Below, in pieces: positions 51,229-60,440 of a stretch of 64,000 bases of DNA. The position numbers were made by a program, and so were the translations under genes. The stretch's first letter is position 1. Each line of letters opens with the position of its first letter. Under the pieces are notes generated by a model, which did no database searches, was not told the origin of the DNA, and saw only the letters and a program-made list of their open reading frames with translations. Source of the stretch: Blastococcus sp. KM273128 (GTDB lineage: Bacteria > Actinomycetota > Actinomycetes > Mycobacteriales > Geodermatophilaceae). Where the stretch lies: positions 1 to 64,000 of the forward strand of contig NZ_SSXA01000008.1 of the NCBI RefSeq assembly GCF_021698975.1, in the 5' to 3' direction.

Positions 51229-53819
51229 CGGCGGCTCCGCAGGCCGAGCTGCCGGGGCTGGACCCCGCCTGGTCGCGGTGGGTCACCGTGCCGGGGCGGG
51301 ACGGCGAGAAGCACCGCTGGCACGTCCTGGACAACGGCGTCCACGACCCGGTCGGGACCCTGCTCTGCGTCCACGGCAACCCGACGTGGTCCTACCTGTG
51401 GCGCCGCCTGGTCGCCGCGGCACCGCCGGGGTGGCGCGTCGTCGCACCCGACCAACTGGGCATGGGGTGGTCGGACCGTCCTCCGGCACCGCGGACCCTC
51501 GACCGGCGGGTGGCCGACCTGGGAGAACTCACCGCCGCGCTGGGCATCAGCGGCCCGGTCGTGACGGTGGCCCACGACTGGGGCGGCATCATCTCGCTGG
51601 GCTGGGCCCTCGAGCACCGGCAGGACGTGCGGGGCGTCGTCCTCACCAACACCGCCGTCGCCATGCCGGAGGGCGACCTCGGGCCGGCGCTGATCCGGCT
51701 GGCGCACGCCCCCGTCCTGCGCTCCGCCGTGACCCAGGCCAGCTCCGTGTTCGTCCGCGGGGCGACGGCGCTGTCGCGGCCCGCGCTGCCCCGGGAGGTC
51801 CGCCGCGCCTACGCGCAGCCCTACCGGTCGGCCGAGCAGCGGCGGGCGGTGGGCGAGTTCGTCGCCGACATCCCCTTCCGGCCGGGCCACCCCTCGCGCG
51901 CGGCGCAGGAGGCGATCGCCGAGGGCATCCGTACGCTGGACGTCCCGGCGCTGCTGCTGTGGGGGCCCCGGGACCCGGTCTTCGGCGAGAAGTACCTCGC
52001 CGACCTGCGGGAGCGGCTGCCCCGCGCGGACGTGCACCGCTACGAGGGCGCTTCCCACCTGCTCCCGGAGGACGCGCCGGGGTACGCCGAGGCGGTCGCG
52101 GCGTGGGTGACCGGCACGGTCGCAGCGGCGCCGGCCGCCCCGGCGGCCGGCGCGGCGGCGGAACCGGCGGCCGGCGCGGCGGCGGAGCCGGCGCGGCCCT
52201 GGGCCTCGCTGGCCGCGCGCGCGCACGACGACTCCCCGGCCGTCGTGGCGGCCGCCGGGTCCTCGGTCACCTGGGCGCAGCTGGCCCGCCGGGTGGACGA
52301 CCTCGCCGCCGGGCTCGCGGCAGCGGGCGTCCGCCCGGGCGACCGGGTGGCGATGCTGCTGGAGCCCTCCGCCGACCTGACGGCAGCGGTGTACGCCACC
52401 TGGCGCGCCGGGGCCGTCATCGTCGTCGCCGACAAGGGGCTCGGCCTCCGCGGCATGCGGCGCGCGCTGCGCGGCGCGGCCCCCGACCACGTGCTCGGCA
52501 GCACCGCCGGGCTGGCCGCCGCTCGGGCGATGGGCCTGCCCGGGACGCGCGTCCTGGCCGGCCCGGCGTCGGCACGGGTCCGCCGGGCCCTCGGCGCCGA
52601 GCACGACCTGGCCGCGCTGGAGGCGCTCGGCCGCACCTCGCCCGCGCCGGCGGAGGCGCCGCCGGACGCCGACTGCGCGGTCGTCTTCACCTCCGGGGCC
52701 ACCGGCCCGGCCAAGGGCGTCGTCTACACCCAGCGCCAGGTCGGCGCGCAGCTGGAGCTGGTGCGGGCGGCGTACCGCCTGGCGCCGGGTGACGCGCTGG
52801 TCGCCGCCTTCGCCCCCTTCTCCATCCTCGGACCGGGCCTGGGGATCGCCTCGTCGGTGCCGGACATCGACGTCACCGCGCCCGCGACGCTCACCGCCGC
52901 GAAGCTGGCGGACGCCGCGGCCGCGGTGGACGCCACCGTGGTGTTCGCCGCGCCGGCCGCCCTCCGCCGGGTCGCCGCCACCGCCCCCGAGCTGACCGGC
53001 GAGCAGCGGTCGGCGCTGCGCCGGGTCCGGCTGCTCATGTCGGCCGGGGCGCCCGTGCCGGTGCCCCTCCTGCAGGAGCTCCGCGAGACCTTCCCGGTGG
53101 CCGAGCTGCACACGCCCTACGGCATGACCGAGGCGCTGCCCGTCACCGACGTCTCCCTCGGCGACGTCGAGGCCGCCGGGCCGGGGAACGGCGTCTGCGT
53201 CGGCCGGCCGGTGCCCGGCGTCGAGCTCCGCATCAGCCCGCTGTCCCCCACGGGCGCCGCCGACGGGCCGCTCACCGACGCCGCGGACGTGACCGGCGAG
53301 GTCGCCGTGCGCGCGCCGCACGTCAAGGACCGCTACGACGCCCTGTGGGTCACCGAGCGCGCCGCCGGCCGCGACCCGGGGTGGCACCGCACCGGGGACG
53401 TGGGGCACCTCGACGGCGCGGGCCGGCTCTGGGTCGAGGGCCGGCTGGCGCACGTGCTCACCACCGCGGACGGCCCGGTCACCCCGGTCGGCCCGGAGCT
53501 GCGCATCGAGTCGCTGGACGCCGTCGCCGCTGCGGCGGTCGTCGGCGTCGGCCCGGGAGGCGCCCAGGTCGCCGTCGCCGTCGTCGTGCCCGACGGCGGG
53601 CGGCGCCGGCGGGCCCGCTCCGGGCGGCTCGCCGTGGCGCCCGACGACCTCGCCGGTGCGGTGCGGGCAGCGGCCGGGGTCGACCTGGCCGCCGTGCTCG
53701 TCACCGGGGCGCTGCCGGTCGACATCCGGCACCAGTCGAAGGTCGACCGGGCGGTGCTGGCGCGCCGGGCGACCCGGGCCCTCTCCGGCACACCGGTCCG
53801 GTGGACGAGCGGCCGATGA
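51225..53819 (+). CDS. oleBC: OleBC fusion: beta-lactone decarboxylase and beta-lactone synthetase
   Basis: An 864-aa fusion. Residues 1-300 are the alpha/beta hydrolase OleB, with LCVHGNPTWSYLWRRL, the nucleophile Asp118 in VAHDWGG, and a late EGASHLLPEDAP with the His. An Ala/Pro/Gly-rich linker (about 300-335, with a repeated AAGAAAEPAA unit) leads to OleC, an AMP-forming acyl ligase relative, with FTSGATGPAKGVVYT as the P-loop-like motif, YGMTEALP and TGDVGHLD. OleC closes a 2-alkyl-3-hydroxyacid to a beta-lactone, and OleB decarboxylates it to a cis-alkene. The fusion is also known in Micrococcus. Confidence 0.93.
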   Translation: MTAAPQAELPGLDPAWSRWVTVPGRDGEKHRWHVLDNGVHDPVGTLLCVHGNPTWSYLWRRLVAAAPPGWRVVAPDQLGMGWSDRPPAPRTLDRRVADLGELTAALGISGPVVTVAHDWGGIISLGWALEHRQDVRGVVLTNTAVAMPEGDLGPALIRLAHAPVLRSAVTQASSVFVRGATALSRPALPREVRRAYAQPYRSAEQRRAVGEFVADIPFRPGHPSRAAQEAIAEGIRTLDVPALLLWGPRDPVFGEKYLADLRERLPRADVHRYEGASHLLPEDAPGYAEAVAAWVTGTVAAAPAAPAAGAAAEPAAGAAAEPARPWASLAARAHDDSPAVVAAAGSSVTWAQLARRVDDLAAGLAAAGVRPGDRVAMLLEPSADLTAAVYATWRAGAVIVVADKGLGLRGMRRALRGAAPDHVLGSTAGLAAARAMGLPGTRVLAGPASARVRRALGAEHDLAALEALGRTSPAPAEAPPDADCAVVFTSGATGPAKGVVYTQRQVGAQLELVRAAYRLAPGDALVAAFAPFSILGPGLGIASSVPDIDVTAPATLTAAKLADAAAAVDATVVFAAPAALRRVAATAPELTGEQRSALRRVRLLMSAGAPVPVPLLQELRETFPVAELHTPYGMTEALPVTDVSLGDVEAAGPGNGVCVGRPVPGVELRISPLSPTGAADGPLTDAADVTGEVAVRAPHVKDRYDALWVTERAAGRDPGWHRTGDVGHLDGAGRLWVEGRLAHVLTTADGPVTPVGPELRIESLDAVAAAAVVGVGPGGAQVAVAVVVPDGGRRRRARSGRLAVAPDDLAGAVRAAAGVDLAAVLVTGALPVDIRHQSKVDRAVLARRATRALSGTPVRWTSGR

Positions 53820-54787
53820 GGGTCCTGGTCACGGGGGCGAGCGGCATGCTGGGGCGGGTCACCGTCCAGCGGCTGCTGGCCCGGGGCGACGAGGTGACGG
53901 TCCTGCAGCGCCGCCCCTCCGGCCTGCCCTGCGCCGAGGTGCTCGGGGACGTCGCGGAGCCCGCCGTGGTGGCACGCGCCGCCGCCGGTCAGGACGCCGT
54001 GGTGCACGCCGCGGCGAAGGTGGACGTCACCGGCCGGTGGGCCGAGTACGAAGACGCCAACGTCCAGGGGACGAGGAACGTCGTCGCCGCCTGCGCCGCC
54101 GCCGGGGTCGGTCGGCTCGTGCACGTGTCCTCCCCGTCCGTCTCGCACGCGGGCACCCCGCTGTTCGGGGCCGGGGCGGGGCCCGCCGACCCGGCGCGCG
54201 CCCGCGGCTCCTACTCCCGCTCGAAGGCGCTGGCCGAGCAGGTCGCGCTGGACGCGGACTCGGCCGGCCTCGCCGTGCTCGCCGTGCGCCCGCACCTGGT
54301 GTGGGGGCCCGGCGACGAGCAGCTCGTCGCGCGGATCGTGGCACGGGCCCGGGCGGGCCGTCTCCCGCTCATCGGCTCGGGCGCCGCGCTGATCGACACC
54401 ACCTACGTCGACAACGCCGCGGCCGCCCTCGTGGCCGCGGTCGACGCCTGCGGGGCCGTGCACGGCGAGGCGCTGGTGGTCTCCAACGGCGAGCCCCGCC
54501 CGGTGGCCGAGGTGCTCCGGCGGCTCTGCGCGGCGGCCGGCGCGCCCCCGCCGCGGGGCCGGGTGCCGGCGCACGCGGCCTGGCTGGCCGGCGCCGTGGT
54601 GGACGGGGTGTGGTCGGTGACCGGACGGCGCTCGACGCCGCCGCTCACCCGGTTCCTCACCGAGCAGCTCACGACGGCGCACTGGTTCGACCAGCGGCGC
54701 ACCCGGGCCGCGCTCGGCTGGCGCCCGGAGGTCGGGCTGGACGAGGGCTTCGCCCGGCTGGCCGCCTGGTACGGCGCGTCCGGGTAG
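53816..54787 (+). CDS. oleD: OleD, NADPH-dependent 2-alkyl-3-oxoalkanoate reductase
   Basis: A 323-aa extended SDR. MRVLVTGASGMLGRVTVQRLLARGDEVTVLQR binds NADPH (Arg after beta-2), VVHAAAKVDVTGRW is the central strand and the Y-x3-K is in GSYSRSKALAEQ. It reduces the OleA product before OleC acts. Coupled to oleBC by ATGA. Membrane-bound acceptors are not required; the enzyme should be cytosolic with a possible peripheral complex with OleBC. Confidence 0.92.
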   Translation: MRVLVTGASGMLGRVTVQRLLARGDEVTVLQRRPSGLPCAEVLGDVAEPAVVARAAAGQDAVVHAAAKVDVTGRWAEYEDANVQGTRNVVAACAAAGVGRLVHVSSPSVSHAGTPLFGAGAGPADPARARGSYSRSKALAEQVALDADSAGLAVLAVRPHLVWGPGDEQLVARIVARARAGRLPLIGSGAALIDTTYVDNAAAALVAAVDACGAVHGEALVVSNGEPRPVAEVLRRLCAAAGAPPPRGRVPAHAAWLAGAVVDGVWSVTGRRSTPPLTRFLTEQLTTAHWFDQRRTRAALGWRPEVGLDEGFARLAAWYGASG

Positions 54788-54846
54788 CGCCGGCCCCGGC
54801 CGGCGTCCGGGCGTGTCCCCGACCGGACGGCGGGTAGCGGGGGTGG

Positions 54847-55794
54847 GTGGCTCCCTCTCCCGCGCCTGCCCCCGACCGGACCGCCGACCTCGAGGCGGTG
54901 CTCGCGGAGGTCGCCGAGCAGACGCGGCACCTCGCCGAGGAGGGCCGGGTGCAGGAGCAGCCCGAGGAGCTGCCCTCGGCCGAGCCCACCAGGTTCGGGC
55001 TGGCGCTGGCCGAGCTCGACGGCACGGAGCACGTGACCGGTGACGCCGACGTCGGCTTCGCGATCCAGAGCGTGGTGAAGGTGTTCGCGCTCACGGCCGC
55101 CCTCCGGCTGGTCGGCGAGGACCTGTTCGAGCGGGTCGGCCGCGAACCCTCCGGCGACCCGTTCAACTCCCTCATCCAGCTGGAGCACGAGAAGGGCGTC
55201 CCGCGGAACCCCTTCATCAACGCGGGCGCCCTCGTCGTCTGCGACGTCCTGCTGGAGGCGGCCGACGACCCCTACGGCGCCGTCGCGGGCCTCCTCGGCG
55301 ACCTGGTCGGCGAGGAGGCGACCGTGGACCGGACCGCGCTGGAGGCGGAGCGGGAGGGCAGCTCCCTCAACCAGGCCATCGGCCACCTGATGAGCTCCTT
55401 CGGCAACGTGCACCACCCGGTGGAGGAGGTCGTCGAGCTCTACGTCCGCCTGTGCTCGATCACGGTGACCACCCGCACGCTGGCCCGCGCCGCCCGCTTC
55501 CTCGCCGACGACGGCGTCAACCCGCTGACCGGCGCGGCGGTGCTCTCCGAGCCCCTCGCCCGACGCGTCAACGCGCTGATGCTGACGTGCGGCACCTACG
55601 ACGCGGCCGGCCAGTTCGCCTACGACCTGGGCTTCCCGTGCAAGAGCGGGGTCGCGGGCGCGGTCATGGGCGACGTGACCGGGCGCTTCGGCGTCTGCGC
55701 GTGGTCGCCGCCGCTGGACGAGAAGGGCAACTCACGCGCGGGGCGGGCGGCGCTGCACCTGCTGTCGGAGCGGCTCGACCTGTCCCTGCTGTGA
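54847..55794 (+). CDS. glsA: Glutaminase A (single domain)
   Basis: A 315-aa serine-dependent glutaminase. The catalytic pair is S75-x2-K78 in FAIQSVVKVF, followed by RNPFINAGALVV, NQAIGHLMSSFGN (the YRN-like loop) and KSGVAGAVMGDV. It lacks the STAS domain of the other glutaminase at 30100 and has an N-terminal helical extension of about 40 residues (TADLEAVLAEVAEQTRHLAEEG). TAGCGG followed 6 nt later by the GTG at 54847 suggests a leaderless transcript. It lies behind the ole operon but is probably separate. Confidence 0.9.
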   Translation: MAPSPAPAPDRTADLEAVLAEVAEQTRHLAEEGRVQEQPEELPSAEPTRFGLALAELDGTEHVTGDADVGFAIQSVVKVFALTAALRLVGEDLFERVGREPSGDPFNSLIQLEHEKGVPRNPFINAGALVVCDVLLEAADDPYGAVAGLLGDLVGEEATVDRTALEAEREGSSLNQAIGHLMSSFGNVHHPVEEVVELYVRLCSITVTTRTLARAARFLADDGVNPLTGAAVLSEPLARRVNALMLTCGTYDAAGQFAYDLGFPCKSGVAGAVMGDVTGRFGVCAWSPPLDEKGNSRAGRAALHLLSERLDLSLL

Positions 55795-55804
55795 CCGGGC
55801 GCGA

Positions 55805-56722
55805 TCACGACCGCGCCGTCAGGCCCCGCCGCAGCTCGTCCAGGGCCTGCGCGAGGTCCACCCGCGGCGTCCAGCCCCACCGGCGCGCGCGGTCGGCGCG
55901 CAACTGCCCGGTCCACACCGGCTCGTCGGTCCACACGGGCTCGACACCGAGAGCATCCGCCACCGTCCCGAGGTAGTCCCGCCACGTCGCGGGCTCCCCC
56001 GCCACGACGACCGGCGTCGTCCCCCCGGCGACGGGGCCCTCCTCCGGGTCGCCGGCGGTCGCGATGGCGCCGGTGGCGACGTCGGCGATCAGCGCCGCCA
56101 GGTCGTCGACGTGCACCCACGCCCAGGTCTGCGAGGGGTTCGCCCGGTTCTCCCCGTCGCGGACCGCCTGCGGCCGCAGCGTGTTCCACACCGAGGTCTC
56201 GCCGGGCCCGAGGATCGCCGGCGGGCGCACCAGCACCGTCGTCAGCCCGCCGACCTCCGCCAGCGCGGCGTCCGTGGCGATCTTCGTGTCGGGGTAGTCC
56301 CCGCTGCCCTCGGGCAGGAGGGCACCGTCCTCGGCGACGTCGCCGACCCCGGCCGAGCGGTCGTAGACGCCGGCCGTGGAGACGTGCACCAGCCGGGCGA
56401 CGCCGGCGTCCCGCGCGGCCGGCGCGATCACCGGGGTGCCCTCGACGCCCACCCGGTGCTGCACCTCCCGGGGCGAGCCCATCGGGTGCACGGTCGTCAC
56501 CACCGCGTCGGCGCCGGCGGTGACCTCCCGGGCGAAGGCGTCGTCCGCGAAGTCCCCCACGTGCTCGGTGACGCCGTCGAGCGCGGGTGCGCTGCCGGCG
56601 CGGCGGACGACGGCGCGCACCTCCGCCGACCGCTCGGCGAGGGCGCGGCACACGGCGGTGCCCACCAGCCCGTTCGCACCGGTGACCACGACGACGGGGG
56701 TGGGAGAGGCCATGCCGCCCAC
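55805..56722 (-). CDS. NAD-dependent epimerase/dehydratase family (extended SDR)
   Basis: A 305-aa extended SDR with VVVTGANGLVGTAVCRALAERS for cofactor binding, LVHVSTAGVYDRS (the usual serine region) and DYPDTKIATDAAL carrying Y-x3-K in the form YPDTK. RPPAILGPGE and the WAWVHVDDLAALI segment are characteristic. It would act on a sugar nucleotide or other hydroxyl compound. Convergent with the glutaminase gene, 10 bp apart. Confidence 0.85.
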   Translation of the reverse strand: MGGMASPTPVVVVTGANGLVGTAVCRALAERSAEVRAVVRRAGSAPALDGVTEHVGDFADDAFAREVTAGADAVVTTVHPMGSPREVQHRVGVEGTPVIAPAARDAGVARLVHVSTAGVYDRSAGVGDVAEDGALLPEGSGDYPDTKIATDAALAEVGGLTTVLVRPPAILGPGETSVWNTLRPQAVRDGENRANPSQTWAWVHVDDLAALIADVATGAIATAGDPEEGPVAGGTTPVVVAGEPATWRDYLGTVADALGVEPVWTDEPVWTGQLRADRARRWGWTPRVDLAQALDELRRGLTARS

Positions 56723-56767
56723 CCTGCCAGCGACCTCCCCGGCCCGCCTGTGCTGGCCTGTCCAGGG

Positions 56768-57043
56768 TCAGAGCTGGAGCACCGCGGCGGCTCCCTCGTA
56801 CGCCGCGGCGACGCCGTCGGGGTCGTGCCCGTCCAGACCGTCGAGGACGAGACCGTCGTCGATCAGCGTCGCCGCCTCCCGGAACACCTCACGGGCGGTC
56901 CCCTGGTCGACGTCGGGTCGGCTCCGGGCAGCCGCATCCGCGGCGGCGAGGAACCGGTCGAGGAAGGGTGGGGCTGCGCGGCCGGTCGCCATGGCGGGAA
57001 CCTGCCAGCGCACCCACTCCCCCGCAAGCAGGTACGGCGCCAC
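56768..57043 (-). CDS. Small hypothetical protein
   Basis: A 91-aa predicted protein starting with GTG at 57043. Sequence is mostly helical (PFLDRFLAAADAAARSR, REVFREAATLIDDGLVL, PDGVAAAYEGAAAVLQL) and acidic. No family is recognised and no strong ribosome-binding site is visible; a start 51 bp further in (ATG) is possible. Kept because the codon pattern is gene-like and it fills an otherwise empty gap. Confidence 0.45.
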   Translation of the reverse strand: MAPYLLAGEWVRWQVPAMATGRAAPPFLDRFLAAADAAARSRPDVDQGTAREVFREAATLIDDGLVLDGLDGHDPDGVAAAYEGAAAVLQL

Positions 57044-57137
57044 GTGGCGCGCCCGTCCGACCGGTGACTCGAGGCGTCACGGCACGCGGGCCCTGCACCG
57101 CCGGCCACGGCGGCGCCGGGCCCGCGTGGGCCCGCGG

Positions 57138-58361
57138 TCAGGCGACCTTGCCCGCCATCCCGTGGGGGTCGAGCACGAACTTGCGCGGCGCCCCCTGGTC
57201 GAACTCGGTGTAGCCGCGCGGGGCCTCTTCCAGCGGGATCACCGTGGCGTTGACCGCCTTCGCGATCTGCACCTTGTCGTGCAGGATCGCCATCATCAGC
57301 TGGCGGTTGTACCGCATGACCGGGCACTGGCCGGTAGTGAACACGTGCGACTTCGCCCAGCCCAGGCCCAGCCGGATGGACAGCGACCCGGTCTTCGCGG
57401 CCTCGTCCACCGCACCCGGGTCACCGGTGACGTAGAGGCCCGGGATGCCGAGGGCGCCTCCGGCCCGGGTGAGGTCCATCAGCGAGTTCAGCACCGTCGC
57501 CGGCGCCTCCTGCTGCGACCCCGGTCCGTGCCCGCGCGCCTCGAAGCCGACGGCGTCGACGCCGCAGTCGACCTCGGGCTCGCCCAGGATCTGCTCGATC
57601 TGGTCCTTCGGGTCGCCCTTCGACACGTCGATCGTCTCGCAGCCGAAGCTGCGGGCCTGCGCGAGCCGGTCCTCGATCAGGTCCCCCACGATGACGACGG
57701 CGGCACCGAGCAGCTGCGCCGAGGCGGCCGCGGCCAGCCCGACCGGCCCGGCGCCCGCGATGTACACCGTCGACCCGGTGGTGACCCCGGCGGTGTAGCA
57801 GCCGTGGTACCCCGTCGGGAAGATGTCGGACAGCATCGTCAGGTCGGTGATCTTCTCCAGCGCCTGGTCGCGGTCGGGGAAGCGCAGGCAGTTGAAGTCC
57901 GCGTACGGCACCATCACGTACTCGGCCTGGCCACCGGTCCAGCCGCCCATGTCGACGTAGCCGTACGCCGAACCCGGCCGGTCGGGGTTCACGGTCAGGC
58001 AGAGGCCGGTCTTGCCCTCCTTGCAGTTGCGGCAGCGGCCGCAGGCGATGTTGAAGGGCACGCTGACGATGTCGCCGACGTCGAGGAACTCGACGTCGGC
58101 CCCCTTCTCCACCACCTCGCCGGTGATCTCGTGCCCCAGGACGAGCCCCTCCGGAGCGGTCGTGCGCCCGCGCACCATGTGCTGGTCGCTCCCGCAGATG
58201 TTGGTCGTGACCGTCTTGAGGATGACGCCGTGCGGTGTCTTGCGCCCGACGTTGGACGGGTGCACGCCCGGCCCGCTCTGGAGCTCGAGCTTGGGGTAGT
58301 CGAGGTCCGCGACCTCCACCTTGCCCGGTCCCACGTACCGGACGGCCTTGTTCCCTGCCAC
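57138..58361 (-). CDS. fdhA: Glutathione-independent formaldehyde dehydrogenase
   Basis: A 407-aa zinc-dependent medium-chain dehydrogenase of the PFDH type from Pseudomonas putida. Catalytic zinc ligands lie in NICGSDQHMVRG and GHEITGEVVEKG, the structural zinc cysteines in IACGRCRNCKEGKTGLC, and AGAGPVGLAAAASAQLLGAA binds NAD. The VTVNPDRPGSAYGYVDMGGW segment is specific to this group. It oxidises formaldehyde to formate with tightly bound NAD and no thiol cofactor. It lies 286 bp downstream of an alcohol dehydrogenase on the same strand and may be regulated with it. Confidence 0.92.
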   Translation of the reverse strand: MAGNKAVRYVGPGKVEVADLDYPKLELQSGPGVHPSNVGRKTPHGVILKTVTTNICGSDQHMVRGRTTAPEGLVLGHEITGEVVEKGADVEFLDVGDIVSVPFNIACGRCRNCKEGKTGLCLTVNPDRPGSAYGYVDMGGWTGGQAEYVMVPYADFNCLRFPDRDQALEKITDLTMLSDIFPTGYHGCYTAGVTTGSTVYIAGAGPVGLAAAASAQLLGAAVVIVGDLIEDRLAQARSFGCETIDVSKGDPKDQIEQILGEPEVDCGVDAVGFEARGHGPGSQQEAPATVLNSLMDLTRAGGALGIPGLYVTGDPGAVDEAAKTGSLSIRLGLGWAKSHVFTTGQCPVMRYNRQLMMAILHDKVQIAKAVNATVIPLEEAPRGYTEFDQGAPRKFVLDPHGMAGKVA

Positions 58362-58647
58362 GGCGCTCCTCCTGTGGTCCTGGACGGCCCGGGTCGGGCG
58401 CGTCCGCTCCGTGGTCCACGCCGGTCGGCGTGGGACCTCTGCACGCGGCGCTCGTTCGACACCGTGTGATGCACCTCACAGGGCGGGTGAGCGGCACACC
58501 AGCGCCTGTCACCCGACCCGACGCGTCGAGCACCGAGAGGTCCGGTCCGGCCACCCTCCGTCAGGAGCTCGGGGGTGCGCACCGTTCGTCGTCAGCGGCG
58601 ACCGCCGCCGGAGGCCACGGCTGCAGCAGGCGATGCGGCGCAGCCGG
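58362..58647. other. Intergenic leader of the formaldehyde dehydrogenase gene
   Basis: About 286 bp between the alcohol dehydrogenase stop and the fdhA start. An AGGAGCGCC ribosome-binding site lies just before fdhA on the minus strand. CACACGGTGTCGAACG and similar short repeats are present, but I see no clear riboswitch or terminator. Confidence 0.4.
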
Positions 58648-59673
58648 TCAGGGCACGAGGATGGCCCGGCCCCGGACCTTGCCGGCATCCAGGTCGCGGA
58701 TCGCGTCCACGGCCCGGTCCAGCGGGTACTGCTGCGTGTGCAGCGTGACCTTCCCTGCCTGCGCGAGCACCATCAGCTCGGCCAGGTCGATGTAGGTGCC
58801 GACGATGTTGCCCACGACGTTCTTCTCGCCGGCGACGAACTCCAGCGTCGGGATCCGCAGCTCGCCGCCGTACCCGATCACGTAGAGGGAGCCCGCCGGG
58901 CCGGTCATGCGCCAGCCGTCCATCTCCGCACCCTGCTCGGCGACGAAGTCGAAGACGACGTCGGCGCCCCCGCCGGTCAGCTCCTGCACCGCCCGCACCT
59001 GGTCGCCGTCGGCCACCACGGTCTCGTCCGCGCCGATCTGCCGGGCCAGCTCCAGGGCGTCGGGGTTCCGGTCGACGACGACGATGCGCGCGCCGGTCAG
59101 CGCCGCCAGGCACTGGACGCCGATGTGCCCGAGACCGCCGGCGCCCTGCACGACGGCGGTGGTGCCCGGGTGCAGCAGCGGCAGTGCCTTGCGCACGGCG
59201 TGGTAGGCGGTGATGCCGGCGTCAGCCAACGCCGCGACGTCGGCCGGGTTCGTGGACGGGTCGAGCTTCACGCAGGCGCGGGCGGTGGTGCGCAGGTACT
59301 CGGCCATGCCGCCGTCGTCGTTCGAGAGCCCGGGGAAGAAGGCGTTCGCGCACTGCATGTCCCGGCCGGCGCGGCACGCCGCGCACAGCCCGCAGCTGGG
59401 CTGCGGGTGCAGGATCACGGTGTCGCCGACGGCGACGTTGGTGACCCCCTCGCCGACCGCGTGCACCCACCCGGCGTTCTCGTGCCCGATCACGTAGGGC
59501 AGGTCGGGGTTCTGCAGCTCGGCCCACTGACCCTCGAGGATGTGCAGGTCGGTGCGGCAGACACCGGCGCCGCCGATCTTCACGATGACGTCGAGCGGCC
59601 CCCGCAGCTGCGGCTCGGGGATGTCGTCGATGTTCGGGTCCTCGTGGTACGCGTGCACGCGGACGGCCTTCAC
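58648..59673 (-). CDS. Zinc-dependent alcohol dehydrogenase (Adh, propane-cluster type)
   Basis: A 341-aa MDR enzyme: GVCRTDLHILEG and GHENAGWVHAVGEG carry the catalytic zinc ligands, CGLCAACRAGRDMQC the structural zinc, and QGAGGLGHIGVQCLAAL binds NAD. Close in pattern to the NAD-dependent alcohol dehydrogenases found with propane and related diiron monooxygenases. Start GTG at 59673 overlaps the stop of the DUF59 gene (GTGA). It would oxidise the alcohol that such an oxygenase produces; no oxygenase is encoded here. Confidence 0.9.
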   Translation of the reverse strand: MKAVRVHAYHEDPNIDDIPEPQLRGPLDVIVKIGGAGVCRTDLHILEGQWAELQNPDLPYVIGHENAGWVHAVGEGVTNVAVGDTVILHPQPSCGLCAACRAGRDMQCANAFFPGLSNDDGGMAEYLRTTARACVKLDPSTNPADVAALADAGITAYHAVRKALPLLHPGTTAVVQGAGGLGHIGVQCLAALTGARIVVVDRNPDALELARQIGADETVVADGDQVRAVQELTGGGADVVFDFVAEQGAEMDGWRMTGPAGSLYVIGYGGELRIPTLEFVAGEKNVVGNIVGTYIDLAELMVLAQAGKVTLHTQQYPLDRAVDAIRDLDAGKVRGRAILVP

Positions 59674-60440
59674 GGGCGGGATCCCTTCGAGACGGTGAGC
59701 GGGAGGAGCGGTCGGTCCTCGGGGCGGGGCGCCTGGTCGGCCTCCGACCCCGGGTAGCGGGTGGTGAGCAGCCCGCGGCAGAAGTGCGCGTTGCCGTCGA
59801 TCGAGATGCGCACCGAGCGGGCCCGGCGCAGGAACAGCGCGGCTGCCTCCGGGGTGGGGCGGGTGCCGTCGGCGTCGACGAGCACGGGCGCGCCGTCGTC
59901 CACCGGCAGGCCGAGGGCAGCCCGGCGGTGCAGCAGCGCCTCGGTCGCGCGCTCACCCGCCGGCAGGTCGCCGAGGACGAGCGCGGCCACGTCAGCCCCG
60001 GGATCGGTGCGCAGCAGCGCGGTGACCGCCCGCTCCATCGCCGCGGTGTGCGCCTTGCGGGCGAAGGTGGCGCGGAGCTCGTCCAGCGACTCCTCCGCCT
60101 CGTGCCCGAAGGTGCCGCGGTAGCCCAGCCCGGCGGCCAGGCCGCGGTTGATCAGGTCGGAGTCGTGGTGGTCGTCGAGCTCGACCACCACGGCCCCCAC
60201 CCCCGGGACGGCGGCCACCGCGTCCCGTGCGTCGGACGCCATGAGCCAGGCGAAGTTCGGCGCGCAGAACGAGGTGGGCAGCCGCAGGTGCACCTCGGCG
60301 GTGGGCGGGTCGGCCGAGTGGTCCACCGCGACCGAGCGGACGAAGCCGAGGTCGGTGATCGGCTCGTCCAGCTCGGGGTCGACGACGGCGCCCAGGGCGG
60401 CTCGGATGCCGGCGGCCAGGTCCGGGAGGACGGCGGTCAC
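59670..60440 (-). CDS. MIP18/DUF59-domain iron-sulfur assembly-type protein with C-terminal extension
   Basis: A 256-aa protein. The first 110 residues match the MIP18/DUF59 domain: GAVVDPELDEPITDLGFVRSV, then HLRLPTSFCAPNFAWLMASDARDAV with the family Cys. The remaining part (DLINRGLAAGLGYRGTFG, LDELRATFARKAHTAAMERAV) is specific to the versions coupled with propane-type monooxygenases. It is placed between the amidohydrolase and the alcohol dehydrogenase with GTGA overlaps at both ends. In those clusters such proteins are thought to mature the diiron hydroxylase; here no partner is visible. Confidence 0.82.
   Translation of the reverse strand: MTAVLPDLAAGIRAALGAVVDPELDEPITDLGFVRSVAVDHSADPPTAEVHLRLPTSFCAPNFAWLMASDARDAVAAVPGVGAVVVELDDHHDSDLINRGLAAGLGYRGTFGHEAEESLDELRATFARKAHTAAMERAVTALLRTDPGADVAALVLGDLPAGERATEALLHRRAALGLPVDDGAPVLVDADGTRPTPEAAALFLRRARSVRISIDGNAHFCRGLLTTRYPGSEADQAPRPEDRPLLPLTVSKGSRP

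Noticed and set aside
52128-52200. Tandem GC-rich repeat inside oleBC as a noncoding microsatellite
   Set aside because: It stays in frame and encodes the Ala/Gly/Pro linker between OleB and OleC.
58362-58647. Riboswitch upstream of the formaldehyde dehydrogenase gene
   Set aside because: The gap is long enough, but no conserved aptamer core or terminator/antiterminator pair could be recognised.
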